Shown in pieces: positions 34,185 to 42,617 of a stretch of DNA of 64,000 nucleotides (positions are counted from its first letter, which is position 1; the number at the start of each line of letters is the position of its first letter). The notes below the pieces were generated by a model, which was not told the DNA's origin, made no database searches, and was given only the letters and a program-made list of their open reading frames with translations. Location: NCBI GenBank assembly GCA_035283185.1, contig DATEUJ010000017.1:13751-77750 (forward strand). The letters are read 5' to 3'. A program made the position numbers and the translations under genes. This DNA is from DASSFZ01 sp035283185 (GTDB lineage: Bacteria > Chloroflexota > Anaerolineae > Fen-1058).

Positions 34185-34933
34185 TTATTCAACTCTTGCT
34201 GCAGATCGCTCTCGTCGTCATCGTGCTGTCGCTGCCGATCGCGATGCTGGTCTTTAGCACTTCGACGAGACGTGCGCGGGGGCCGCAGATGCGCTCTCTC
34301 TCCGCGTTCGACGTGCTGCGCGGCCAGGTGGGGCGCGGCATCGAGACCGGGCGCCCGGCGCACATTTCTATCGGCGTCGGCGGCATCGTCGGCGACGATA
34401 CGCTCGTCACGCTGGCCGGCGCGTCGATCGTCGACAGCCTGGCGCCGGAGGCTGCCGAAACCGGCGCAGCGCCCACGGTGACTGTCGCCGACGGCGCGGC
34501 GATGATCCTGGCTCAAGATACGCTGCGACGTCCCTACGCGCGGCGCGGCGACCTCGCCGGCTACGATCCGCGCGATGTGCAACTGCTCGGCATGCAGCCG
34601 TTCCAGTATGCGGCCGGCGCGATGGATTTCCTGGCGCACGCCCAGCCGGTTTCGAATGTGATGGTCGGGGCGTTCGGCCCGGAAGCTGGCCTGATCGTCG
34701 AGGAAGGTGTGAGGCAGGGACTCACGCAGGTCGCAGGCTCCACGGATGCGCGCTCGCTCGCCGTGCTCTTTCCGTCGGCCAATCACCTGCTCGTCGGCGA
34801 AGAGGTGTTCGCCGCCCCCGCCTACCTCGATCGACGCAGAGGCCACATTGCCCGCCTGCAGGCGCAAGACTTGGTGCGCTTCATCATGGCCGCCGTCATC
34901 GTCATCTGGTCGATACTGTTCTTATTTGTTTGA
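34181..34933 (+). CDS. DUF6754-like membrane protein
   Basis: The 250-residue protein has an N-terminal helix (about 4-24) and a C-terminal helix (about 228-248) around an extended domain rich in small residues. Recognisable phrases are AFDVLRGQVGRGIETGRPAHISIGVGGI, QYAAGAMDFLAHAQPVSNVMVGAFGPEAGL and LLVGEEVFAAPAYLDR. I believe this is the domain catalogued as DUF6754; no biochemical role is known. It is coupled by ATGA overlap to the gene before. Confidence 0.65.
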   Translation: MIIQLLLQIALVVIVLSLPIAMLVFSTSTRRARGPQMRSLSAFDVLRGQVGRGIETGRPAHISIGVGGIVGDDTLVTLAGASIVDSLAPEAAETGAAPTVTVADGAAMILAQDTLRRPYARRGDLAGYDPRDVQLLGMQPFQYAAGAMDFLAHAQPVSNVMVGAFGPEAGLIVEEGVRQGLTQVAGSTDARSLAVLFPSANHLLVGEEVFAAPAYLDRRRGHIARLQAQDLVRFIMAAVIVIWSILFLFV

Positions 34934-34948
34934 AGTTTGAAATCTTGT

Positions 34949-34968
34949 CCTGAGCGAAGTCGAAGGAT
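34949..34968 (+). repeat. CCTGAGCGAAGTCGAAGG repeat
   Basis: A single half of the dispersed palindromic family lies in the 53-bp gap between two operon genes. The same core occurs in the elements at 5546-5678 and 33580-33690 and inside coding sequence at 36157-36454 and 47236-47263. Confidence 0.65.
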
Positions 34969-34986
34969 TGGATTTGAAAGCCTGCC

Positions 34987-35658
34987 ATGCTCTTCAAGCG
35001 CGCGTTTCCCGTCGCACTGACCATCGCGTTCGCCTGGCTGATCCTGATCAGTTATTTGCCGCTGGATCCGGATAGCCCCGCTGCCGCGACGCTCCTGAAC
35101 GTGCGCGGGGTGCTGGTCGAATGGGCGGTCAACCTCGCAGCGTTCGCGCTCGTGCTGGGCTTCGGCAACCTGATCGGCATTCACGCCCGGCGCATTCGCA
35201 GCGGCGAGAGCGTGTTGTACAGCGTCGTCTTGATCGGCGGCGCACTTTTCACGCTTGGGCTGTGGATCGCCCACATCCTATCGGTCATGGCCGAACAGCA
35301 GGTACCCTTGACCGTCGCGATGCTGGATCCCGGGTTTCTCGTCAGGGCGTTCGACTGGGTCATCGCCCCGCTTCAGTCCGGCCTGGGCATTCTGCTGGCG
35401 TTCGTGCTGGCCGTTGCCGGCTTTCGCGCCCTGCAGGTGCGCCGATCGGTCGGTATGGTGCTCTTCACAGCGACCGCGATTGTCGTCGTGCTCACGCAGC
35501 CCGTCGTTCCACTCCTTGACGTACTCGGGCCATTTCGCGCGGTCGTCGACTCGATTACGACCGGCAGCTTGCGCGGCCTGGCGCTTGGCGTGGCGTTAGG
35601 CAGCCTGGCCTTCGGTCTGCGGATTATCGTCGGGGCAGACAAGCCCCAGAGCGACTAG
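34987..35658 (+). CDS. Polytopic membrane protein of the eight-gene operon
   Basis: The 223-residue protein has about six membrane helices (near residues 7-27, 40-62, 76-98, 118-142, 152-172 and 194-214) with short loops. No transport or catalytic motif is visible and I recognise no family. It stands between the DUF6754-like and zinc-ribbon genes; only two bases separate it from the latter. Confidence 0.6.
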   Translation: MLFKRAFPVALTIAFAWLILISYLPLDPDSPAAATLLNVRGVLVEWAVNLAAFALVLGFGNLIGIHARRIRSGESVLYSVVLIGGALFTLGLWIAHILSVMAEQQVPLTVAMLDPGFLVRAFDWVIAPLQSGLGILLAFVLAVAGFRALQVRRSVGMVLFTATAIVVVLTQPVVPLLDVLGPFRAVVDSITTGSLRGLALGVALGSLAFGLRIIVGADKPQSD

Positions 35659-35660
35659 CC

Positions 35661-38435
35661 ATGATTTATTGTCCTAATTGCGGCACTGCCAACCGGGATG
35701 GCTCGCGCTTCTGCAACGACTGCGGGCACAAGCTGCCGTCGAAGACCGGCATCGTGTGCCCGATGTGCAGCCACATGAACCCGCCGGCCAACGTCTACTG
35801 CGACAGATGCCAGGCGCGGCTCGTGCCGGCCGGGCCGACCTCGCCGCCGGCGGCGCCGGGCGCGCCGGCGCCGCCCGCCCCCGTGAAAAAGGGATTGTCG
35901 CTGCCCACCAAGCCCGCAGGTGAAACCGAGCCGCCTCCCGGCGAACCCGAGACGACGCCGGGATCAGGGCTTGAAGCTGAGCCGGAGGAGACGCCGGAAT
36001 GGCTGCACCGTCTGCGCGCTGCGACGCCGAAGCCTCCCCCTCAGGCAACGCCCGAGTTTCCACCTGGCGAGGAAATGCCTGAGTGGATGCGGCCGGCTCA
36101 GGGCGAACAGCTTGACTGGTTCGATCGCCTGGCCGGAGAACCCCCACCGCCTCCGCGCGACCCTTCGGCTTCGCTCAGGGCAAGGCCGGCACCTGCGCCT
36201 GTCGAAGAGGAGCCGGAGGCGTGGATGCCGGATCTTGCGCCCGGCAGCGCGATGCGGCAAGAGGTGACAAGCTCGACCCAGGCCCCGGAGGGCGAGGCCG
36301 ACTTGCCGGACTGGCTCAAGGAGCTTACCCGGCCGCCCGCTGCGCCTGCAGACGAGCCTGCCCTGCGAAGTCCCCGACCGGAGGGAGCGGGGAGCGAAGC
36401 CGAAGAGTCCGCCCTGAGCGAAGCCGAAGGGCCTGCCCTGAGCGGAGTCGAAGGGTCGCTCGATTGGCTGGCGGCAGCGGCGCAGGAGCCTCAGCCCCCG
36501 ATAGAGGCAGTCGGGGGCGAGCCGCCGGTCGCCGGTGAGATTCCAGATTGGCTGGCTGCACTGTCCGAGCAGCCGCAGGCCGGTGAGACAGGGCTGGCTC
36601 GAGAAGCACCCGCTGAGGAACGGGAACCACCTGCTGAGGACTGGCGCGGCTGGTCGCCGTCGACGACACTGGAGGAGCCTTCACTGGCCGGCGAAGAACC
36701 CGCCGGCGAGGCTGACCTGCCCGCCTGGCTGGTGGGCATTTCGGGCGGGCAGGCGAGCCGAGAGCTCAGGCCTGCGAAGTCCTCGACCGAAGAGAGCGGG
36801 GAATCGGAAGCGCCACCGCACGACGCCGATGTGCCGCGCGAAGCGTGGCTCAAGGATCTGGGCCCGGGCCAGCACGCGCCGGAGGAAGCAGGTGCTCCTG
36901 CGGCTGCTGGTGCCCCGCCCAGCGGGGTGGAACCACCAGGCGCTGCCGTAGGAGCGTTCGCCGGAGCCGACGTCGATATGGCCGATTTGACCGCCACGCC
37001 GGATTGGCTTGCTCATGTACAGGAGCCGGCACGCGGAGCGCCCCGCTCCGTAGGGGCGGACCTTGCGCCCGCCCAAGAGCCTGCGCCCTCTGAATTGCCC
37101 GATTGGCTGCGTGAGATAGGGCCTATGCCTGTCCTGCGAAGTCCCCGACCGGAGGGAGCGGGGAGCGAAGCCGAAGGGCCAGCGCCCGCTCGATCCGAAA
37201 CGCCCTTCGGCGAGCTGCCATCGGCGCCCCACGAAGCGCGGGAGTTGCTCCCTCCGGGCGAGGCGCAACTGGCGGACCACGTGACCACTCCAGCCTTCGC
37301 CGACGAGCAGGGGCGAAGTTTCACACCGGACTTCGACCAAGCCGTGGCCGGCGCGGGCCTCGAAGCAGCAGCGATACCGTCGTGGCTTGAAGCTCTGCGA
37401 CCAGTTGCGGCACCCACGGGGGGGGAAGAGGGGGGGGCCATCGAGACCGAGGGATTGCTGGCAGGTCTCCACAACGTTTTGCCTGCCATGCCGTTTATCG
37501 GCAAGCCGCAGGGAGCCCCGGCCGCCCGGCACCCGCAAGTTCCACCGGCCGATATCGCGCGCGCCGCGCTCTTTCAGCGGCTCCTGTCGGCGGGCGCGCT
37601 CGCCCCGACCGCCGTCGGCTATCAGCCATCTGCCATCGGCTATCAGCCACGCCTGCGCGCGCGCATAGTCCGCTGGGTGATCGTCGTCGTCCTGGTACTG
37701 GCGGCCTTCGCGCCGAACTTGGATGACTTCATAGCGGAGTTGGGCATCTTTCAGCTTGGCAGCGTCGATCCTGCGCTGTACGCCGGCGCCGCCGCGCAGA
37801 TCGATTCTCTCGATCAGGGACAGCGCGTGCTCGTGTCGTTCGACTACGACGCTTCCCAAGCCGGTGAGATGGATCCGATTGCCGAAGCGCTTCTCGTCCA
37901 CATCCGCCAGCGTGGCGCGCAGGCGATTGCCGTCAGTCTCAACCCGAATGGCCTGGCGCTCGGCGCGCGTGTCGTGGAAAGCCTCGGCGAGAAGGGCATC
38001 CCGGACGCCGCCTTCGTGCAGACCTCGTTTCACCCTGGGCAGGCGGTCGGCGCGCAAAGCGCAATCCTGTCCGTGCCTGCGGACTTGATTGTCGTGCTCG
38101 CCGGCTCGCCCGAGGCCATGCGCTGGTGGATCGAACAGGCAACCCTGTCGGGCGCCGAGGCGCCGATCGTCGCCGGGGCGAGTGCGAGTGCGCTGCCGCA
38201 GATTCAGCCCTACCTTCAATCCGACCAGGTAGACGCGGTCGTGCAAGGACTGATGGGCGGCCTGGCCTATCAGCGCTCACTCGATCCCAATCAGGATGCC
38301 GGGAAGGCCGGGTTCGACCGCCTGGTGAGATCGGAAGCTCTCTATTTGTCACAGATCGCATTCGCCGGAATTATCTTGGCCGGCCTGATCGTGTCCCTGG
38401 TGGCCGGAAGAGGCGGACGCCCTGATGCAGCCTGA
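35661..38435 (+). CDS. Zinc-ribbon membrane protein with Trp-Leu repeats
   Basis: The 924-residue protein begins with two zinc ribbons (CPNC...CNDC, residues 4-21, and CPMC...CDRC, about 34-52). A long Pro/Glu/Ala-rich, presumably disordered region (about 60-600) carries some eleven short P-(D/E/S)-W-L or related motifs, such as LPDWLKEL, IPDWLAAL and IPSWLEAL, which look like docking peptides. A helix at about 668-688 leads to a folded domain of about 200 residues and a last helix at about 893-914. Dispersed palindromic repeats are inserted in frame at 36157-36181, 36358-36454, 36770-36806 and 37132-37180. Function is unknown. Confidence 0.7.
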   Translation: MIYCPNCGTANRDGSRFCNDCGHKLPSKTGIVCPMCSHMNPPANVYCDRCQARLVPAGPTSPPAAPGAPAPPAPVKKGLSLPTKPAGETEPPPGEPETTPGSGLEAEPEETPEWLHRLRAATPKPPPQATPEFPPGEEMPEWMRPAQGEQLDWFDRLAGEPPPPPRDPSASLRARPAPAPVEEEPEAWMPDLAPGSAMRQEVTSSTQAPEGEADLPDWLKELTRPPAAPADEPALRSPRPEGAGSEAEESALSEAEGPALSGVEGSLDWLAAAAQEPQPPIEAVGGEPPVAGEIPDWLAALSEQPQAGETGLAREAPAEEREPPAEDWRGWSPSTTLEEPSLAGEEPAGEADLPAWLVGISGGQASRELRPAKSSTEESGESEAPPHDADVPREAWLKDLGPGQHAPEEAGAPAAAGAPPSGVEPPGAAVGAFAGADVDMADLTATPDWLAHVQEPARGAPRSVGADLAPAQEPAPSELPDWLREIGPMPVLRSPRPEGAGSEAEGPAPARSETPFGELPSAPHEARELLPPGEAQLADHVTTPAFADEQGRSFTPDFDQAVAGAGLEAAAIPSWLEALRPVAAPTGGEEGGAIETEGLLAGLHNVLPAMPFIGKPQGAPAARHPQVPPADIARAALFQRLLSAGALAPTAVGYQPSAIGYQPRLRARIVRWVIVVVLVLAAFAPNLDDFIAELGIFQLGSVDPALYAGAAAQIDSLDQGQRVLVSFDYDASQAGEMDPIAEALLVHIRQRGAQAIAVSLNPNGLALGARVVESLGEKGIPDAAFVQTSFHPGQAVGAQSAILSVPADLIVVLAGSPEAMRWWIEQATLSGAEAPIVAGASASALPQIQPYLQSDQVDAVVQGLMGGLAYQRSLDPNQDAGKAGFDRLVRSEALYLSQIAFAGIILAGLIVSLVAGRGGRPDAA
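36157..36181 (+). repeat. In-frame CCTTCGGCTTCGCTCAGG repeat
   Basis: CCCTTCGGCTTCGCTCAGGG is a self-complementary member of the dispersed family, encoding PSASLRA in the zinc-ribbon protein. Confidence 0.6.
36358..36454 (+). repeat. In-frame composite repeat, encoding LRSPRPEGAGSEAE
   Basis: CCTGCGAAGTCCCCGACCGG and following bases up to about 36404 recur almost exactly at 37132-37180. Two further copies of CCTGAGCG(A/G)AG(C/T)CGAAG follow (36412-36454). The encoded peptide is a low-complexity insert. A diverged copy lies at 36770-36806. Confidence 0.7.
37132..37180 (+). repeat. Second in-frame copy of the composite repeat
   Basis: About 45 bases here match 36358-36404 and again read LRSPRPEGAGSEAE in the same protein. 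Both copies keep the same reading frame. Confidence 0.7.
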
Positions 38436-39060
38436 AACTATCCAGACCATCCTGGGCGCGGTTTTGACGTTTGCCGTGCTGTCGTACCTGATCGGCGATA
38501 ACGCCGTCTATCGCCTGGCGATGCACGTCCTCGTCGGCGTGGGCGCGGCCTATGCAGTCGGCGTCGCGATAGGTCAGGTGTTAGCGCCGCGCATGTTCGC
38601 GCCGCTGCTGAATCGCCCCGCCGGAGGCATTGGCCCACTCGTGTTCGCCCTGTTTGGGCTGTTGGGCTGCGTGTTTCTCCTGGCCAAGATTTTCCCGCGC
38701 ACGGCGTGGCTTGGCAACGTGGCGGTGGGGACCATGCTGGGCGTGGGCGCGGGTGTGGCGGTGGGCGGCGCGCTGTTCGGCACACTTCTTCCGCAGACGA
38801 GCGCCGCGGCCGGCTCGCTTGGCCCGCGCGAAGCGGGGGGAATCGTCATCGGTCTCCTTCTACTCGCGTCAACGGTCACGACGCTGCTGGCGTTCACTTA
38901 TCGCTCTGCATCCCGGCGCACTCCCCTGGGCGCGATCGGACTGATCGGGCGAGGTTTTCTTTACGTCGCATTGGGCGCGACGTTTGCGCTCGTATTCATC
39001 TCCGGCGCGAGTGTGCTGGTCGCCTGGATGCGCAATCTCTACTCGTTCGCCGGCGGGTGA
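38425..39060 (+). CDS. Polytopic membrane protein of the eight-gene operon
   Basis: The 211-residue protein has about six membrane helices (near residues 7-25, 32-52, 70-90, 98-122, 138-158 and 178-202) and very short loops. It overlaps the zinc-ribbon gene by 11 bases, so it is translationally coupled. Glycine-rich helices (GVGAGVAVGGALFG) suggest tight packing. No family recognised. Confidence 0.6.
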   Translation: MQPETIQTILGAVLTFAVLSYLIGDNAVYRLAMHVLVGVGAAYAVGVAIGQVLAPRMFAPLLNRPAGGIGPLVFALFGLLGCVFLLAKIFPRTAWLGNVAVGTMLGVGAGVAVGGALFGTLLPQTSAAAGSLGPREAGGIVIGLLLLASTVTTLLAFTYRSASRRTPLGAIGLIGRGFLYVALGATFALVFISGASVLVAWMRNLYSFAGG

Positions 39061-39074
39061 CCCGAAGGGGCCTG

Positions 39075-40877
39075 ATGGATGCATCCTCCAGCCAGCTCGA
39101 TTCGATCGTCGCCATTGACATCGGCACGGTGTACACGAAAGCTGTGCTGATCGCACGCGTCGAAGGCGTTTATCGGTTCATCGCCCGCGCGGAGTCGGTG
39201 ACGACGGCGGAGGCCCCCTGGTCGGACGTAGCCGTTGGCACGCGACACGCGCTGGAGAAACTGTCTTCGGCGGCGGGCCGCCGCCTGCTGGACGAGCGCG
39301 GCGACTTGACGACCCCGCAGCAGCCGGACGGCTCAGGCGTAGATGCCTGTGTCGTGACGGCCAGCGCCGGCAAACCGTTGAGCGTTGTGCTGGCCGGACT
39401 CGCGGGCGAGTGGAGCCTGGAGAGCCTTCGCCACGCCGCCATGGGCACCTATACCACGCTCGCGGCCGAGATTGCCCTGTCGGGCGGTTCCAGGCGCGCG
39501 GGCCGCTCCCTGGCCGACGACCGCATTCAGCGCGTCTACGATGCGCGTCCGGATGTCGTGTGCATCAGCGGCGGCACGGACGGCGGCGCGGAACGGCCGG
39601 TGCTTGAGTTGGTAGAGGCTGCCAAGTTCGCCGCGCGCTTCCTGGAAGTGGCCGGCAGCAGACCGCGTATCTTGTTCGCCGGAAACGCCAAGTTGAAGCC
39701 GCGCGTGGCCGAGACGATCGGCGATGCGGCCGATTTTCTTCAGATCGACAACGTGCGACCCGGCCTCGACGTGGAAAACGTCGGCCCCCTGCAGGTCGAG
39801 CTGGAAACGATGTACACCACGCACAAGATGGGCCGCATCGCCGGACTGGCCACGATTTCCGCGTGGCCGAAGGCGCGCTCGATTACGGTGCCTGCCATGC
39901 CTACCGCGCGCGCGTTCGGCCACGTAGCGCAGTACCTGAGCGCGGAAAACACGAAGACCGGCGTGCTGGGCGTCGACGCCGGTGGATCGACGACGACGGT
40001 CTCGGCGGCCTTTGGCGGGCAGCTCTACACGACGCTGCGCAGCGACGTCGGCACCTCGTTCGTCGCGCGCTTCGTAGACGAGGTTGGCTGGGAATCCGTC
40101 GCGCGCTGGCTGGATTTCGAAGTGAGCGAAGGCGATATTCGGGCGTTCGCCGCCAACAAGGAGCTTCGTCCAGGCACGATCCCGCAAGACACGAGCGATC
40201 TGCGCATCGAGCAAGCCCTTGCGCGAGAGGTTCTCCGGGCGACCTTGCGCGCCGCGCGTGGCGCCTGGCCGCGGGGCACGAGCATTCCGCGTTTCCTCGG
40301 AGGGGACAGCAACGTGCCCCTCTTCGAGCCGATCATCGGCGCAGGCGGCGTGCTGGCGCGTGCGCCGCGACCCGGGCAGGCTGCTTTGCTGATGCTGGAC
40401 GCGATCGAGCCAGTCGGCGTGACGACACTCGTCCTCGACGTGTACGGCCTGGCTGCCGCGCTCGGCGCGGCGGCGCTGGCCGAACCGCTGATCGCCGTGC
40501 AGGCGCTGGAGCAGGGTGGTCTCATGAATCTGGCGACGGTCGTCGCGCCGCTCGGTGCGATGCGCACGCGCGCCGGCGAGGTCGTGATGAATGTAAGACT
40601 CAGCTACGAGAGCGGCGGAACGATCGAAGACGACATCAAGGCCGGATCACTGTCGGTATTGCCGCTCAGTCCCGGCCAAAAAGCAGTGATGCAGCTCCGG
40701 CCGCGAGTCGGGATCGACATCGGGCGGGGCGCGGGACGCGGCGGTAAGCCGACCGAGATCACAGGCAGCGCTCTGGGATTGATCGTCGACGCGCGCGGGC
40801 GCCCGCTCGGCGTGTCGCCCGATCCGAAGCGCCGCCGCGAGCAGATGAAGAGCTGGCTGTGGGATGTGGGTGCCTAG
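39075..40877 (+). CDS. MutL/GlmL-like ASKHA-fold ATPase (glutamate mutase accessory family)
   Basis: The 600-residue protein resembles the MutL family named for GlmL, an accessory of glutamate mutase, and is unrelated to mismatch-repair MutL. The ASKHA nucleotide site is visible: phosphate-1 AIDIGTVYTKAVL near residue 10 and phosphate-2 GVDAGGSTTTVSAAF near 297. It is longer than GlmL (about 460 residues). No glutamate mutase subunits lie nearby, so the role here is probably different, perhaps an ATP-driven assembly factor for the membrane neighbours. ATG 39075 has GAAGGGG upstream; the longer frame from 38706 is a shadow of the previous gene. Confidence 0.75.
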   Translation: MDASSSQLDSIVAIDIGTVYTKAVLIARVEGVYRFIARAESVTTAEAPWSDVAVGTRHALEKLSSAAGRRLLDERGDLTTPQQPDGSGVDACVVTASAGKPLSVVLAGLAGEWSLESLRHAAMGTYTTLAAEIALSGGSRRAGRSLADDRIQRVYDARPDVVCISGGTDGGAERPVLELVEAAKFAARFLEVAGSRPRILFAGNAKLKPRVAETIGDAADFLQIDNVRPGLDVENVGPLQVELETMYTTHKMGRIAGLATISAWPKARSITVPAMPTARAFGHVAQYLSAENTKTGVLGVDAGGSTTTVSAAFGGQLYTTLRSDVGTSFVARFVDEVGWESVARWLDFEVSEGDIRAFAANKELRPGTIPQDTSDLRIEQALAREVLRATLRAARGAWPRGTSIPRFLGGDSNVPLFEPIIGAGGVLARAPRPGQAALLMLDAIEPVGVTTLVLDVYGLAAALGAAALAEPLIAVQALEQGGLMNLATVVAPLGAMRTRAGEVVMNVRLSYESGGTIEDDIKAGSLSVLPLSPGQKAVMQLRPRVGIDIGRGAGRGGKPTEITGSALGLIVDARGRPLGVSPDPKRRREQMKSWLWDVGA

Positions 40878-41960
40878 ATGCGGGAGACGACGGCGTACTA
40901 TCCCCCCGAAACGCGCGTGATGCCGCTGACGCTGATCCGGCGCGATCGCATGCTGCCCGCCGCCGGCGATATCCTGGTCGGACCTGGGCAGCGCGTCGAG
41001 GCCTCGGACGTGGTGGCGCAGGTCGAGTTGGGCGGCCAGTTCCTGACGTTTGAAATCGCGCGCTTGCTGCGCGTACCGCCGGCCAGAGCGGTTCGGTATC
41101 TCAAGAAAGGCAAGGACGACGTGGTCAAAGCCGGCGAGGTCATTGCCGGGCGCATGGGCCTGGGCGTTCGGCCAGTGCGATCGCCTGTGGATGGGGTGAT
41201 TGTCGACGTGGACGAGCGCGACGGCCGCGTGGCGATCGAGGTCGCCAGCCGGCTGTTCGAGCTGCGCGCCTACGTCAAAGGCGTCGTCAGCAACGTGTTG
41301 GGCCGTCTGGGCGTGGTCATCGAGACGCCCGGTGCGCTGATCCAGGCCGCCCTGGGCATCGGCGGCGAGTCGTTCGGCGTTCTGCGCGCGGTGAGTGAAG
41401 CGCCGGACGAGCCACTGCGAGCCAGCTCGATCGACATCCGGGCGCACGGCAGCATTGTCGTCGGCGGCGGCTGGATCACCGCGTCGGCGCTGGAGCAGGC
41501 GCAGCAGCTCCAGTTGCGAGGCATGATCGCGGGCAGCCTTGAAGGCGACCTGCTCGAGACAGCGCGCCAGATGCCGTTTCCGATCATGGTCACCGAAGGC
41601 GTGGGGCGGATAGGGATGGCGACTCCGATCTTTGAGCTAATTCGGGCGCAGGATGGACGCGAGGCGTCAATTAACGGCGAGACACGTACGCGTTGGGGCA
41701 TCGTTCGCCCCGAGATCCTCATTCCGCTGCCGGCCGAGACTCGCCCGCCGTTGCCGCCTGCCGTCGGCGCGCCGCTGACGGCAGGCGCGCGCGTGCGCGT
41801 GGTGCGCGGTCCGCATATGGGACAGGTCGGCACGGTGACGGCGATTCCGGCGAGGACCGTGCGCATCGAAATCGGAACGAGAGTCCACGGCGCAGACGTC
41901 CGATTCAGTCCGACCGCGTCGGCGTTTGTGCCGTTCGCAAATCTGGAACTCTTGCGCTAA
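40878..41960 (+). CDS. KOW-motif protein with a barrel-sandwich-like domain
   Basis: The 360-residue soluble protein starts on the base after the MutL-like stop (TAG-ATG). Residues about 90-130 (VKAGEVIAGRMGLGVRPVRSP, then VDGVIVDVD) look like a lipoyl/biotinyl-type barrel-sandwich hybrid, but there is no modified-Lys motif. A KOW motif lies near the C-terminus (RVVRGPHMGQVGTVTAI, about 308-325), as in NusG-like or ribosomal proteins. The middle (GGGWITASALEQAQQL) could be a small alpha/beta domain. Coupling to the ATPase suggests direct partnership. Function is unknown. Confidence 0.65.
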   Translation: MRETTAYYPPETRVMPLTLIRRDRMLPAAGDILVGPGQRVEASDVVAQVELGGQFLTFEIARLLRVPPARAVRYLKKGKDDVVKAGEVIAGRMGLGVRPVRSPVDGVIVDVDERDGRVAIEVASRLFELRAYVKGVVSNVLGRLGVVIETPGALIQAALGIGGESFGVLRAVSEAPDEPLRASSIDIRAHGSIVVGGGWITASALEQAQQLQLRGMIAGSLEGDLLETARQMPFPIMVTEGVGRIGMATPIFELIRAQDGREASINGETRTRWGIVRPEILIPLPAETRPPLPPAVGAPLTAGARVRVVRGPHMGQVGTVTAIPARTVRIEIGTRVHGADVRFSPTASAFVPFANLELLR

Positions 41961-41992
41961 AATGGAGCGGGCTGACCCCGGAGGGAGACCGC

Positions 41993-42550
41993 ATGACCAC
42001 CGAAGAGATGAACGCCACCAATGGCAACGGCGACGAATCGCCTAACCGCACCTTCATCATTGCCGTCGGCGTCATGGCTGTGGTGCTCGTGTTGGGCATC
42101 ATCGTCATCGTGATCGCGCTGAGCAACCGGAACGGACGGGCGCAGCAGACCGCCAATCAGACGGCGACCGCGCTGGCGGTGGCGCAAGTCAGCCCGACCG
42201 TGGAGCCGACGTTCACCCCGGAGCCTACCGACACGCCCGCTCCGACCGACACGCTTGCGCCGACGGCCACGCCGAGCGCGACAGCGATCGCGACGGGGCC
42301 GCCCGCTTCCGAGACGCCCGCTGGCGCCGCGGCGGCGCCGACAGTGACCTCCACGGCGACGCGCCAGCCGCCTGCGGCGCTCACTGCGACGGCTGCCGCG
42401 AGACGCACACCCTCCGCGACAGGCACGCCGGGCAGTGGAACCGGCACCATGCCGGGCACCGGCATCAGCGATGTGGCTGGTTTGGCGCTGGCGGGTGGAC
42501 TCGTCGTCTTACTGTTCATTGCGCGCCGGCTGCGCACTTCACAGGCGTAG
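41993..42550 (+). CDS. Thr/Pro-rich surface protein with an MPGTG sorting-type tail
   Basis: The 185-residue protein has a cytosolic N-terminus of about 18 residues, a helix (about 19-42), a Thr/Pro/Ala-rich stalk (about 50-150, with runs such as TPEPTDTPAPTDT), and a C-terminal MPGTG, hydrophobic helix (about 158-176) and RRLR tail. That last order is the layout of an LPxTG sortase signal. GGAGGGAGA sets ATG 41993. No sortase is in the window. It is the last gene before the terminator at 42577, so it closes the operon. Confidence 0.7.
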   Translation: MTTEEMNATNGNGDESPNRTFIIAVGVMAVVLVLGIIVIVIALSNRNGRAQQTANQTATALAVAQVSPTVEPTFTPEPTDTPAPTDTLAPTATPSATAIATGPPASETPAGAAAAPTVTSTATRQPPAALTATAAARRTPSATGTPGSGTGTMPGTGISDVAGLALAGGLVVLLFIARRLRTSQA

Positions 42551-42576
42551 CGACAAGACGCGCCATAACGAGCGCC

Positions 42577-42609
42577 GGGCCAACGTCCTCGCCAGCGTTG
42601 GCCCCTTTT
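42577..42609 (+). terminator. Rho-independent terminator closing the eight-gene operon
   Basis: GGGCCAACG (42577-42585) pairs perfectly with CGTTGGCCC (42596-42604) across a 10-base loop, followed by CTTTT. It defines the operon end nine bases before the next ATG. Confidence 0.8.
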
Positions 42610-42617
42610 GCTGAAAC

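Noticed and set aside
39075..40877. Mismatch-repair MutL
   Set aside because: The name is shared, but the ASKHA motifs (DIGTVYTK, DAGGSTTT) and absence of a GHKL ATPase site place it with the GlmL-type family.
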